Shown: positions 7,793-16,909, numbered from the stretch's first letter. The stretch is 64,000 nt of DNA from Paenibacillus sp. S150 (GCF_019352175.1 NZ_JACBYI010000028.1:20618-84617), one strand, 5' to 3'. Translations and numbers: made by a program. The notes: generated by a model not told the origin, from the sequence alone.

Positions 7793-8230
7793 ATGCATGG
7801 CAAGGGGATGGAATCGTGGGGGGTGTACGAACCCTTCCACATCATGCTGAATGAATACAGGGTGGCCGATATTGTTGTAACACCGTATGCGAGAGGCCGT
7901 TTTGCAGACCGGATCAAACAGGAAGACGGCAAGGACGGAGATCTATGCGCGTGGATATGGCAGTGCGTGAAGCAGAACCGGGTAAGGCCCTATTCTCAGA
8001 GTGAGTATAGTGCGTACCTGATCGACAACGACACGTCGGTTGTGGTCGAGTTCAAGGAGCTTCAGGGTGTAACAACACTTTCCGGACATCCGCTGTATGT
8101 GATGGTGGTGGTTACCTTTCTCGGTCAAATTTCCGCCACTCCCCAGCTGCGGGACCTGAAGAGTTATTTTTCGTGGCTGCGCTATTCCCGCCGCATGAAG
8201 CTGATGAAGAAACGCCGCAGACGCAGGTAA
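7793..8230 (+). CDS. Hypothetical protein with basic C-terminus
   Basis: I do not recognise this protein. From the ATG at 7793 it is 145 residues. GGAG at 7779-7782 favours this start or the ATG at 7787; longer frames from ATG 7760 or GTG 7706 are possible. The middle is mixed alpha/beta in character with many aromatic residues (for example AWIWQCVKQ), followed by a hydrophobic LYVMVVVTFLGQI stretch that could be a buried strand or a short membrane segment. The tail, YSRRMKLMKKRRRRR, is strongly basic and could bind nucleic acid or phospholipid. A strong terminator follows at once, so it is probably a monocistronic unit. Confidence 0.55.
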   Translation: MHGKGMESWGVYEPFHIMLNEYRVADIVVTPYARGRFADRIKQEDGKDGDLCAWIWQCVKQNRVRPYSQSEYSAYLIDNDTSVVVEFKELQGVTTLSGHPLYVMVVVTFLGQISATPQLRDLKSYFSWLRYSRRMKLMKKRRRRR

Positions 8231-8253
8231 CGAAAGACACAGTTACAGAGAAG

Positions 8254-8283
8254 GCATGCGGCGGAAGGCTGCATGTTTTTTTT
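8254..8283 (+). terminator. Intrinsic terminator before the LysR gene
   Basis: CATGCGGC (8254-8261) pairs with GCTGCATG (8267-8274; one G-T wobble) around GGAAG and is followed by eight or nine T residues. It closes the hypothetical gene upstream. Confidence 0.85.
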
Positions 8284-8309
8284 GAATTTTACGAAGGAGT
8301 CCTGAGCGT

Positions 8310-9209
8310 ATGAATTTTCATCAGCTACATATTTTTTATACCGTTTCCGAGCGCGGAAGCTTTTCGGCTGCAGCACAGACGCTGCATATGACACAGCCGG
8401 CGGTGACGATGCAGGTCCAGGCGCTGGAGGATTATTTTGGAGCCAAGCTGTTTGACCGTTCCAGCAAAAAAATCATGCTCTCCGAGGCCGGCCGCACCCT
8501 GCTGCCGTTCGCGCTGCGCAGCATTCAGCTTATGAGGGAGACGGACCAGGCGATGTCGGCGTTTACCCATATGCTGGAGGGCCGCCTGCTGCTGGGAGCG
8601 AGTCTGACGATCGGGGAATATGTGCTGCCGCGCCTGCTGGGTCCGTTTGGCAAAGAGTACCCGCATATCTCGATCATGATGAAGGTAATGAATACCTCGC
8701 AGCTGATGGAGGAGATTCACAAGCACCAGCTGAATTTCGGCTTGATCGAGGCCCCGGTGTCCCACCCCGATACGGTGATTGAACCGGTTATGGGGGATGA
8801 GCTGAAGCTGATTGTGCCCCGCGGGCACCCGCTTGCCGATATCAACGAGGTAACGCTGGAGGAAGCGCTGAAGCATCCGTTTGTGCTGCGTGAGCAGGGG
8901 TCCGGGACCCGGCGGGTCATGGAGGAACAGCTGCTGGCCAAAGGGCTGGACCCGGGCGCGATGCGTGTGGTGATGGAGCTGGGAAGTACGGGAGCCGTGA
9001 AATCAGCGGTGGAAGCGGGACTTGGCATTACCATTATCTCTGCGTCCTCGGTCAAGCATGAGGTGACACTGGGGTTGCTGAAGATAGTCAACATTACGGA
9101 TGCTTCCTTTAAAAGGCAGTTTTATGCGATTCACCTGAAATCGACGCTGCTGCCGATATCGGCGGTTACGTTTCTGACTTTTTTGCGTGAACATGCGGGT
9201 GATCTGTAA
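8310..9209 (+). CDS. LysR-family transcriptional regulator
   Basis: A 299-residue LysR regulator of normal length. Residues 1-60 are the winged helix-turn-helix (FSAAAQTLHMTQPAVTMQVQ, then LFDRSSKKIMLSEAG), and residues 90-295 form the periplasmic-binding-like effector domain (LLLGASLTIGEYVLP, GLIEAPVSHP). The style is that of the CysL/YwfK and CbbR-like branch, whose effectors include O-acetylserine or sulfur metabolites; the effector here is not readable from sequence. GAAGGAGTCC precedes the start. No divergent partner is present, since the upstream gene points the same way, so its target is unclear. Confidence 0.93.
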   Translation: MNFHQLHIFYTVSERGSFSAAAQTLHMTQPAVTMQVQALEDYFGAKLFDRSSKKIMLSEAGRTLLPFALRSIQLMRETDQAMSAFTHMLEGRLLLGASLTIGEYVLPRLLGPFGKEYPHISIMMKVMNTSQLMEEIHKHQLNFGLIEAPVSHPDTVIEPVMGDELKLIVPRGHPLADINEVTLEEALKHPFVLREQGSGTRRVMEEQLLAKGLDPGAMRVVMELGSTGAVKSAVEAGLGITIISASSVKHEVTLGLLKIVNITDASFKRQFYAIHLKSTLLPISAVTFLTFLREHAGDL

Positions 9210-9243
9210 GGAAGGATATTAAATCCGCTGCAGAATATTTCCC

Positions 9244-9395
9244 GCTGAAACGGTACGCTTTCTTTTAGAAGCGTGGTGAAAAAGTGTCCGGAGAGCCGAT
9301 AGGGAGCTACAACAGCGGGTGGAAACCCCTACCCGGCCGTAGGCCACGACAAAATCACCACACTTTTAAAAGGCGGCTGAAGCCGTTGCGGCTGG
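9244..9395 (+). ncRNA. Structured intergenic element with two mutually exclusive helices
   Basis: AAAAGTGT (9280-9287) can pair with ACACTTTT (9360-9367). The overlapping alternative is GTGGTGA (9273-9279) with TCACCAC (9355-9361). Inside are a GGGT-GGAA-ACCC hairpin (9317-9328) and a CTAC/GTAG closing helix (9307-9310 with 9339-9342). Outside, ACGCTT/AAGCGT forms a 5' hairpin (9255-9274), and GAAACGG (9247) and CCGTTGC (9383) look like the arms of the family-2 repeat split apart. It lies 66 bp upstream of the GNAT start. I do not recognise a known riboswitch or ribozyme class. That it is an RNA at all is inference. Confidence 0.35.
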
Positions 9396-9460
9396 ATGCG
9401 GCAAATCGCTTGTATGGATTATTATGGAATTCATGCTGGATAAACGAGCGGGGGATACGT

Positions 9461-10075
9461 ATGGCAATTGTGCTGCCGGGAGAAAAAGTCACGCTGAGGG
9501 ACCTGACGGAAGAGGATATCCGCAAAATTTATTACTATGAATATGAAGCCGAGGACAGGGAGCATCTGCTCTGGAACGGACCTTACGGAACGCGGACATG
9601 GGAGAGCTATGAAGAGTTCGCACCGAAGTTTGCAGAGACCCTGGCGCTGGTGTATACCGACACGCCCCGCAGCCGTCTTGTGGTTGAAATTGACGGTGAA
9701 CTCAAGGGGACGGTAAGCAGATACTGGGTGTCCAGGGAGACGAACTGGTTTGAGATCGGGATCGTGCTGTTCGATTCGCGGTATTGGTCGGGCGGCTATG
9801 GAACCGAGGCGTTTGGAATGTGGATGAAATATCTGTTTGATTCACTGGATACGGTCCGGCTGGGGATCGGCACATGGTCGGGCAATGTCCGAATGATGGG
9901 GCTGGCCGCCAAATGCGGCATGATTGAGGAAGCGCGGGTACGCAAAGCCCGGATCGTGCGCGGTGAGTATTACGATGCCGTCAAGATGGGAATTCTTCGC
10001 GAGGAATGGGATGCGGCCAAGGCCCAACAATTTGAAGGGCGGGATAGAGACTATGCAACAAGAAAGCAAGATTAG
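9461..10075 (+). CDS. GNAT-family N-acetyltransferase
   Basis: A 204-residue protein of the RimJ/RimL-type GNAT group. VTLRDLTEEDI near residue 10 is the usual first strand-helix. FEIGIVLFDSRYWSGGYGTEA around residue 100 (quoted in part: WFEIGIVLFDSRYW, GGYGTEA) is motif A, which binds the acetyl-CoA pyrophosphate. GIGTWSGNVRMMGLAAKCGM near residue 135 is motif B. The ATG at 9461 follows GGGGGA by six bases; the longer open frame from 9284 would run through the structured element and is not supported. The acceptor is unknown. The PHP gene overlaps its end by 23 bp, so the two are probably co-translated. Confidence 0.9.
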   Translation: MAIVLPGEKVTLRDLTEEDIRKIYYYEYEAEDREHLLWNGPYGTRTWESYEEFAPKFAETLALVYTDTPRSRLVVEIDGELKGTVSRYWVSRETNWFEIGIVLFDSRYWSGGYGTEAFGMWMKYLFDSLDTVRLGIGTWSGNVRMMGLAAKCGMIEEARVRKARIVRGEYYDAVKMGILREEWDAAKAQQFEGRDRDYATRKQD

Positions 10076-10955
10076 CCCCTTAAAGGATCAAGCAGACAAC
10101 GGATTCTCAGGCAGAGCCGATTTGCATACCCACACATTATCTTCGGATGGAATGCAGCCTCCGGCAGAGAATGTACGGCTGGCTTATGAAAAAGGGCTGG
10201 CGGCGGTGGCGGTCACGGATCATGATACTGTAGCCGGTGTGGCGGAAGCGCTCGAAGCGGGCCGGAAGTATGGCATTGCTGTCGTGCCCGGAGTAGAAAT
10301 CAGCACAAGGGCCGGAGGCAAAGAAATCCATGTGCTGGGGTATTACATTGATACACAGCAGGAGCTGTTTCTGTCCCGGCTGGCCGAGCAGAGAGATACC
10401 CGCGCCCGGCGGAACGAGGCTATTATAGCCAAGCTGAAGGGGCTTGGCATTAAGATTACCCTGGATCAGGTGGTGGCAGGAATAGGCCGTGGGCTGAAGC
10501 CTGACGAGAGTGTCGGCCGACCGCATATTGCCGATGAACTGGTGCGTCTGGGGGCAGCTGAAGATATGCGCGATGCGTTTGACAAATATCTGGCAGAGGG
10601 TGCAGCGGCCTATGTATCGCCGCCGCGCATCACGCCGGAGCTGGCCTGCCAATGGATTGCCGAGGCGGGCGGTTCGGCGGTGCTGGCGCATCCCGGAATA
10701 TATGGAGACGATGAGCTGGTCCGCGGCATCATTGAGCGCAGCGGGCTGCGCGGCATCGAGGCGTATCACTCGGATCATGGTCCAGCGGATGAAGAACGCT
10801 GCCTCCTGCTCGCCGAAGAATTCGGGCTGCTGGTCACCGGCGGCTCGGATTTCCACGGTGCACGCCAGGGCGTTGTGTTCCACGGCGAAATCGGCAGCGT
10901 TTCGGTACCGGCCGCGGTGCTGGAGCAGCTGAAGAGCGCTTCGGACCGGACTTAG
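10053..10955 (+). CDS. PHP-domain metal-dependent phosphoesterase (YciV/RNase AM-like)
   Basis: A 300-residue PHP protein. The metal-binding motifs are visible in order: ADLHTHTLSSDG near residue 22, VTDHDTV near 54, GVEIS near 78, LAHPGIY near 210 and GSDFHG near 269. This layout matches the YciV/TrpH group, whose studied members act as 3',5'-nucleoside bisphosphate phosphatases or 5'-3' exonucleases on short RNA. The start at ATG 10053 lies inside the end of the GNAT gene. A bidirectional terminator follows. The substrate here cannot be decided from sequence. Confidence 0.88.
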   Translation: MQQESKISPLKDQADNGFSGRADLHTHTLSSDGMQPPAENVRLAYEKGLAAVAVTDHDTVAGVAEALEAGRKYGIAVVPGVEISTRAGGKEIHVLGYYIDTQQELFLSRLAEQRDTRARRNEAIIAKLKGLGIKITLDQVVAGIGRGLKPDESVGRPHIADELVRLGAAEDMRDAFDKYLAEGAAAYVSPPRITPELACQWIAEAGGSAVLAHPGIYGDDELVRGIIERSGLRGIEAYHSDHGPADEERCLLLAEEFGLLVTGGSDFHGARQGVVFHGEIGSVSVPAAVLEQLKSASDRT

Positions 10956-11024
10956 GTATCGGGCAGGTGAAGGGATTGAGCCGAACGCGGCGCGCGGCAC
11001 GAACACCGGCGTGGCTCAATATTG

Positions 11025-11076
11025 AAATAACCTCCAGTCCATTGACGCTGCAGCGTCTCCGGACTGGAGGTTATTT
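11025..11076. terminator. Bidirectional terminator between the PHP gene and rqcH
   Basis: AAATAACCTCCAGTCC (11025-11040) pairs perfectly with its complement at 11061-11076 (16 bp). The loop itself contains the perfect palindrome GACGCTGCAGCGTC. A- and T-rich ends on both sides suit termination of the two convergent genes. Confidence 0.85.
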
Positions 11077-11093
11077 GCCTACCCGCGCAATAC

Positions 11094-12968
11094 TTAGCTT
11101 CTCAGCGTATTGGGCAAACCTTTGATCCGCTCCTCGTCCGGCGTGACGAAAAGGGTCTTCTGATGGTCATAGATGACGAAGCCGGGCTTCGCGCCGCTCG
11201 GCTTGCGCACATGCCGGATGAGCGTACAGTCCACAGGGACGCTGCTTGACTGCTTGGCCTGGCTGAAGTATGCGGCCAGCTGTGCGGCTTCCTCCAGTGT
11301 CGCATCTCCAAAGGATTCACTGCGGATCACCACATGGGAGCCGGGAATATCCTTGGTGTGCAGCCAGGTGTCGTTCGCCGCAGCGAGACGGTTCGTGACG
11401 TATTCGTTCTGCAGGTTGTTTTTGCCGACATAGATGTCCACGCCTTCCGAGGAAGTGAAGACCTGCACTGTTGGGCGGGCGGCTTTTTTCTTCTTTTTGC
11501 CTTTTTTGCTGCGGTCGCGCAGATACCCCTGGGCCACAAGCTCATCGCGGATTTCCTCGATATCATTCAGCGAAGCGTGGGCCAGCTGCTGCAGCAGCGT
11601 TTCCATGTAGGCAATTTCCTCATGGGTTTTGAGCAGCTGCTCGTTGATTACCAGCAGGCTGTTCTTGTATTTGCTGTACTTCTTGAAATACCGCTGTGCA
11701 TTGTCCGATGGAGTCAACAGCGGATCAAGCGGAATGGTGATTTCCGCCTGGTTCTCGTCGTAATAATTCACAAGCGTGGCCTGCTTGTCGCCTTTGGAGA
11801 CCGCATGGAGCGAAGCGAACAGCAGCTCGCCCCAAATCCGGAATTGATCGGCATCCCGGGCTTCGTCCAGATCCTTTTGCAGATTGGCCAGCTTCTTGAT
11901 GTTTTTGCTGCGTTCATTGCCGAGGAAGCGGATCAGGTCGCTGACCCTCTGCTTAACGGTGTCGCGCTCCGCTTTATCGCCGTAATAATCCTCCAGGCAG
12001 GAGCTGATGGAGCTGTAATGCTTCACAGGCCCGTCCGGAAGCGTCAGCGGAATTGCCGAGAAGACGGGCTTGCCCTTGGCATTTGCCCCTGACATCGGGG
12101 AGAACCTGTTTTCCCGTACCGGCTCAAGCACAGTGTCGAAGGCTTCCCATAAAGACGCCATCTCTCCAAAGGGAGTGCTTCCGGCTGCCGCGCCGCTCTG
12201 CCGCACAATCTCCCCGGCAACCAGCGGACTCATGCCGCTGAAGGCATGCACCATCCAGCCTGCAGGGTCGGCTGATGGCGCTGGTCCCCCGGAGCCGTCA
12301 GCTTTTGGCTCCTCCAGAAATTTCACGAGGCCGGCAAGCTCGCCCTCGATGATCTCTTCTGGCTCCTGCTCTATCCCGGTTAGGGCAGCGGTTACCGCAG
12401 CCTGTTCAGCAGCTGACGCGAGACTCAGGAATTCCTCTCTCCCGATGTCCAAAGGGTTCAGCTTATGCTGCTGCGGCGGCTCGGTATAGGCAATGCCGGG
12501 CATGACATTCCGGTAGCTGCTGATGGTTGGGGTAACATGGTGAATGCCGTCGATAATAGTGCCGGTCGCAAGCTCGGTAAGAATGATATTGCTGTGCCGG
12601 CCCATCAGCTCGATGATGATTTTTTTGGCCGACACATCCCCGAGCTCATCCCGGGTCCGCACCTGGATATGAATGATGCGCTCCATGCCAACCTGGCTGA
12701 TGCTCTCAATCGTTCCGCCTTCGCAATGCTTGCGCATCAGCATGCAGAACATCGGCGCTTCGGCCGGATTAACGCTGTTCCTGTCCGTCAGATGCAGCCG
12801 GGGATAGGTCGGGTTGGCCGACAATAGCAGCTTGCCGCCGCCGCCGGAGCCGCGCAGGATGAAGATCAGATCATGTGTGCTGGGTTGATATATTTTGCCG
12901 ATGCGCGCACCGATAAAAGCTCTGAGCTCGTGCACGATCGCTCTGGTTACAATGCCGTCTAATGCCAT
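11094..12968 (-). CDS. rqcH: RqcH (NFACT/FbpA family), ribosome quality-control factor
   Basis: A 624-residue protein. RqcH binds stalled 50S subunits and recruits tRNA-Ala to add C-terminal alanine tails. The NFACT-N domain starts MALDGIVTRAIVHEL; the coiled-coil middle (roughly 330-480) includes the KAERDTVKQR region; the NFACT-R domain has IYVGKNNLQNEYVTNR and WLHTKDIPGSHVVIR. The key Asp-Arg pair of B. subtilis (D97-R98) reads Glu-Arg here (GMERI, E96-R97). About 50 extra, Glu/Gly/Pro-rich residues sit near 205-255, which explains the length above the usual 570. CAGGAGAG precedes the start. It is transcribed away from yloB. Confidence 0.95.
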   Translation of the reverse strand: MALDGIVTRAIVHELRAFIGARIGKIYQPSTHDLIFILRGSGGGGKLLLSANPTYPRLHLTDRNSVNPAEAPMFCMLMRKHCEGGTIESISQVGMERIIHIQVRTRDELGDVSAKKIIIELMGRHSNIILTELATGTIIDGIHHVTPTISSYRNVMPGIAYTEPPQQHKLNPLDIGREEFLSLASAAEQAAVTAALTGIEQEPEEIIEGELAGLVKFLEEPKADGSGGPAPSADPAGWMVHAFSGMSPLVAGEIVRQSGAAAGSTPFGEMASLWEAFDTVLEPVRENRFSPMSGANAKGKPVFSAIPLTLPDGPVKHYSSISSCLEDYYGDKAERDTVKQRVSDLIRFLGNERSKNIKKLANLQKDLDEARDADQFRIWGELLFASLHAVSKGDKQATLVNYYDENQAEITIPLDPLLTPSDNAQRYFKKYSKYKNSLLVINEQLLKTHEEIAYMETLLQQLAHASLNDIEEIRDELVAQGYLRDRSKKGKKKKKAARPTVQVFTSSEGVDIYVGKNNLQNEYVTNRLAAANDTWLHTKDIPGSHVVIRSESFGDATLEEAAQLAAYFSQAKQSSSVPVDCTLIRHVRKPSGAKPGFVIYDHQKTLFVTPDEERIKGLPNTLRS

Positions 12969-13160
12969 GATAATGCTCTCCTGTCGCCTGAAAATAATGT
13001 ACTCCCCTCTATGATGCCATACTTTGACACTTTTGCGCAAAAGGAGAAGCCGGGCGGAAGTGATATTTTGGGACGACCATGAATACACTTGGACATGAAC
13101 AGGTGGAAAAGCTGTGCGCCGCCGGAAGTCAAGAAACGACCGGGAGGGGAAAGAAGAAAT

Positions 13161-15980
13161 ATGGAACAAAAAAGTTGGCACCGGCTCGGTGCAGAGGAAC
13201 TGCAGAAGATGTTCGGCGTTCATCCGGGATCGGGCCTAAGCGGAGAGGATGCCGCGGAGAGGCTGAAGGAGAACGGGCATAATGAGCTGTCGGAAGGGAA
13301 GGCGATATCCCCGCTGACCCTGCTGCTGAACCAGTTCAAGGATTTCATGGTTCTGGTGCTGATGGGGGCTACACTCGTGTCAGGCCTGCTGGGCGAATAT
13401 CTGGACGCGATAACCATTATCGCCATAATTATGCTGAACGGGGTGCTTGGCTTCGTACAGGAATTCCGCGCAGAGCGTTCGCTGCGGGCACTCAAGCAGC
13501 TGTCGGCGCCTTCCGCGAAGGTTCTGCGCGATGGCAAGCTGGAGCATATCCCCGCCAAAATGCTGGTTCCGGGCGACATTATCCTGCTGGAAAGCGGCGA
13601 CCGGATTCCGGCGGATGTCCGCTGGCTGCAGTGCAGCGCGCTGTATGCCGAGGAATCCGCGCTTACCGGTGAATCGCTGCCCGTCTCCAAGCATTCGGAG
13701 GTGATCCATGCCGAGGAAATTCCGCTTGGAGACCAGAAAAATATCGGGTTCATGGGCACGATGGTCACCCGGGGCACCGGCCGGGCCATAGTTGTCCGCA
13801 CCGGCATGGACACCGAGATGGGCAAAATCGCCGATCTGATTCTGAATACCGAATCCCAGGAAACGCCGCTGCAGCACCGTCTGGAGCAGCTCGGCAAAAT
13901 CCTGATCTATGTCTCGCTGGGACTGACCATTGTGGTAGTCGCGGCAGGCATTCTGCACGGACAGCCTGTGCCGGCGATGTTCCTGGCCGGAGTCAGCCTG
14001 GCCGTTGCCGCAATTCCGGAAGGGCTGCCGGCGATTGTGACCATTGCGCTTGCTCTCGGCGTTCAGCGGATGATCAAGCGCAAGGCCATTGTCCGCAAGC
14101 TGCCTTCAGTGGAAACACTCGGCTGCGCTTCGGTCATCTGTTCTGACAAAACAGGAACGCTGACCCAGAACAAAATGACAGTGACACGGATGTGGAGCGC
14201 GGGACGCAATTTGGAGGTAACCGGGGAGGGCTACGCCCCGTTCGGACAGGTGCTGCAAAAAGGCAAGCCTGTTGATCTGAAGAATGACCAAAGCCTGCGG
14301 CGCATGCTCCAGATCGGGGCACTGTGCAGCAATGCGGAGATTCTGGAGACCTTTCCCGAAGAAATGCGCGGCAAGCGGAAAGGGAAGGAAAAAGGCGGCG
14401 AAGCGGATAAAAATATGTCTTCCCAGTCTGTCTGGGAACTGAAGGGGGACCCGACGGAGGGGGCGCTGGTCGCCTTATCCGCGAAGATGGGGCTGACCGC
14501 CCAGTCGCTGGCCGTAACCTATGCCCGGGAGACGGAGTTCCCGTTCGATTCGGAACGCAAGCTGATGTCTGTGGTTGTCAGCCATCCCGGCGGACGGATG
14601 ATCTGTACCAAAGGCGCGCCGGATGTCCTGCTGAACTGCTGCTCCTACATGCTGTGGGAGGGGACGGTTGTGCCTTGTACACCTACCTTGCGCCAAAAGG
14701 TGCTGGAGGCGAATGAAGAAATGGCTTCAGGCGCGCTGCGTGTGCTCGGGCTGGCCTACCGCGATATGCGATCGGGCGAAGTTGCGGGCAGTGAAAAGGA
14801 AGCGGAGTGCCAGCTGGTGTTCGCCGGGCTGGCCGGGATGATCGATCCGCCGCGGCGTGAGGTGCGCGATGCCATCAGCGTTACCCGCCGGGCCGGAATC
14901 AAGACGGTGATGATCACCGGTGACCATGGAACCACAGCGGAAGCGATTGCCCATCAGCTGGGCATCCTGCAGCGCGGCGGAACCGTGCTGACCGGCAGCC
15001 AGCTCACCCGCATGGACGACGATGCCCTGGATAAGGTCTCGGACAATGTATATGTGTACGCCCGGGTCTCTCCCGAGCACAAGCTCCGGATCGTCAAGTC
15101 TCTGCAGCGTCACGGGCATGTGGTGGCGATGACCGGTGACGGGGTCAATGACGCGCCTGCCATCAAGGCGGCGGATATCGGAATTTCGATGGGCATCACC
15201 GGCACGGATGTGACCAAAGAAGCCTCCTCGCTTATTTTGGGCGACGACAACTTCTCCACCATCGTGGCAGCTATTGAGGAGGGCCGTAACATTTATGAGA
15301 ATATCCGTAAATTCATCCGGTATCTGCTCGCCTCCAATGTTGGGGAGATCCTGACCATGTTCTTCGCCATGATGCTGGGTCTGCCGCTGCCGCTGGTTCC
15401 GATCCAGATTCTCTGGGTCAACCTGGTGACCGACGGGCTGCCGGCGATGGCGCTTGGTGTGGATCAGGCCGAGAAGGATCTGATGGAGCACAAGCCGCGC
15501 GGAGCCAAGGAGAATATCTTTGCCCGCCGGCTCGGCTGGAAAATCATCAGCCGCGGCCTGCTGATCGGCCTGTGCACGCTGGCCGCCTTCTGGCTTACGC
15601 TGCGGATCGATCCAAGCTCTCCGCAGCAGCTGATCCGTGCGCAGTCGGTCGCTTTTGCCACATTGGTCATGGCCCAGCTGATCCATGTCTTTGACTGCCG
15701 CAGCTCCCGTTCGGTGTTCCACCGGAATCCGTTCCAGAACAAATATCTGGTGCTCGCCGTGCTGTCATCGGTTCTGCTCATGCTGGCGGTTATGTATCTG
15801 CCGCCGCTTCAGCCGGTCTTCAAGACCGTGCCGTTAAGCTTCCGCGAATGGTGCCTTGTGCTGGTTACCGCCGGTATCCCCACCTTCCTCATGGGAGCGG
15901 GCAGCGTGTGGGGCGGCAAGAAGAACCGCAGCCGCAGCGGTGGCCGGACGATGATAAAAAGTACAAAAATTTCGGCATAA
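13161..15980 (+). CDS. yloB: P2A-type Ca2+-transporting ATPase (YloB-like)
   Basis: A 939-residue P-type ATPase. The actuator motif LTGESLPV is near residue 172. The TM4 ion-binding motif IPEGLPAIVT is near 285, followed by the phosphorylation motif SDKTGTLT near 330. KGAPDVLL lies in the nucleotide domain, and the hinge GDGVNDAPAIKAADIG is near 660. About ten membrane segments are visible. Family members export Ca2+; B. subtilis YloB is linked to spore calcium and heat resistance. The ATG at 13161 follows GGGAGGGGAAAG. A charged insert (KRKGKEKGGEADK) lies near 400. A second, similar ATPase is at 43792. Confidence 0.93.
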   Translation: MEQKSWHRLGAEELQKMFGVHPGSGLSGEDAAERLKENGHNELSEGKAISPLTLLLNQFKDFMVLVLMGATLVSGLLGEYLDAITIIAIIMLNGVLGFVQEFRAERSLRALKQLSAPSAKVLRDGKLEHIPAKMLVPGDIILLESGDRIPADVRWLQCSALYAEESALTGESLPVSKHSEVIHAEEIPLGDQKNIGFMGTMVTRGTGRAIVVRTGMDTEMGKIADLILNTESQETPLQHRLEQLGKILIYVSLGLTIVVVAAGILHGQPVPAMFLAGVSLAVAAIPEGLPAIVTIALALGVQRMIKRKAIVRKLPSVETLGCASVICSDKTGTLTQNKMTVTRMWSAGRNLEVTGEGYAPFGQVLQKGKPVDLKNDQSLRRMLQIGALCSNAEILETFPEEMRGKRKGKEKGGEADKNMSSQSVWELKGDPTEGALVALSAKMGLTAQSLAVTYARETEFPFDSERKLMSVVVSHPGGRMICTKGAPDVLLNCCSYMLWEGTVVPCTPTLRQKVLEANEEMASGALRVLGLAYRDMRSGEVAGSEKEAECQLVFAGLAGMIDPPRREVRDAISVTRRAGIKTVMITGDHGTTAEAIAHQLGILQRGGTVLTGSQLTRMDDDALDKVSDNVYVYARVSPEHKLRIVKSLQRHGHVVAMTGDGVNDAPAIKAADIGISMGITGTDVTKEASSLILGDDNFSTIVAAIEEGRNIYENIRKFIRYLLASNVGEILTMFFAMMLGLPLPLVPIQILWVNLVTDGLPAMALGVDQAEKDLMEHKPRGAKENIFARRLGWKIISRGLLIGLCTLAAFWLTLRIDPSSPQQLIRAQSVAFATLVMAQLIHVFDCRSSRSVFHRNPFQNKYLVLAVLSSVLLMLAVMYLPPLQPVFKTVPLSFREWCLVLVTAGIPTFLMGAGSVWGGKKNRSRSGGRTMIKSTKISA

Positions 15981-16072
15981 AATCAATAGCTTAAACCCAT
16001 TCCTTAAGGTATGCTTGGTTCACGCCGGATCGCCGGCGTTGCCCCCGAAAAACTTTTAGGAGTGGAAGCTTA

Positions 16073-16909
16073 ATGGAATTCACCAAAATGCATGGTCTTG
16101 GAAATGACTTTATTATCGTGTTCGGCGAACAGGAGCTGCCCGGCAATGCCGCCGAGCTTGCGGTTACCCTGTGCAACCGGTTCTTCGGCATCGGCGCCGA
16201 CGGCCTGGTGTACATTCTGCCGTCGGAGCGCGGAGATTATATGATGCGCATCATGAATTCGGACGGCTCGGAAGCGGAGCAATGCGGCAACGCAATCCGC
16301 TGTGTCTCCAAATATGCCTATGAGCATGGCCTGGTCAGCTCGGAGCAGATTGTGATCGAAACGATCGGGGCCGGCGAGCAGAAGGTATCCTTGCAGGTGA
16401 AGGACGGCGCTGTGGAGAACGTTACGGTCGATATGGGCGAGCCTGTATTGTCGGGAATGCAGATTCCGGTGGCCATTGATGCCGAGCCGGTGCTGGACCG
16501 GCCGATCGAAGCGGACGGAAGAGAGTTCAAGTTCACCGCAGTTTCCATGGGCAATCCGCATTGTGTAATCTATGTGGAGGATGCCGCAGGCTTCGATCTG
16601 GGCACCTGGGGGCCAAAGCTTGAGGTGCACCCGCTGTTTCCGAGAAAGGTGAACGTTGAATTCGCTACCGTGCTGGACCGCAGCCATGTCGATATGCGTG
16701 TCTGGGAACGCGGCGCAGGGCCCACACTGGCCTGCGGAACCGGGGCTTGCGCCACACTGGTTTCCTCCGTGCTGAACGGACTGACCGACCGTTCGGCTAC
16801 GGTCAGCCTGAAGGGCGGCGACTTGCTCATCGAATGGAGCGAAGAAGACAACCACGTCTATATGACCGGCCCGGCGCAGGTTGTATATACGGGTTCCGTG
16901 GCAATCTAA
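16073..16909 (+). CDS. dapF: Diaminopimelate epimerase
   Basis: DapF converts LL- to meso-diaminopimelate, the precursor of lysine and of the peptidoglycan cross-bridge. The 278-residue protein has both catalytic cysteines: C71 in EAEQCGNAIRC and C221 in LACGTGACA. It begins MEFTKMHGLGNDF, the family's substrate loop. TTAGGAGTGGAAGC precedes the start. It has its own strong terminator. Placement between yloB and the yitJ-like gene is not the B. subtilis order but is seen in Paenibacillus-type genomes (from memory). Confidence 0.97.
   Translation: MEFTKMHGLGNDFIIVFGEQELPGNAAELAVTLCNRFFGIGADGLVYILPSERGDYMMRIMNSDGSEAEQCGNAIRCVSKYAYEHGLVSSEQIVIETIGAGEQKVSLQVKDGAVENVTVDMGEPVLSGMQIPVAIDAEPVLDRPIEADGREFKFTAVSMGNPHCVIYVEDAAGFDLGTWGPKLEVHPLFPRKVNVEFATVLDRSHVDMRVWERGAGPTLACGTGACATLVSSVLNGLTDRSATVSLKGGDLLIEWSEEDNHVYMTGPAQVVYTGSVAI

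Noticed and set aside
9284..9460. N-terminal extension of the GNAT protein
   Set aside because: The extension runs through the structured element and lacks a ribosome-binding site; ATG 9461 has GGGGGA at the right distance and fits the family start.
14727..15722. Long minus-strand open frame (331 codons) inside yloB
   Set aside because: It is the antisense shadow of a clear P-type ATPase gene in GC-rich codon use; similar shadows occur opposite recG, priA and yitJ.
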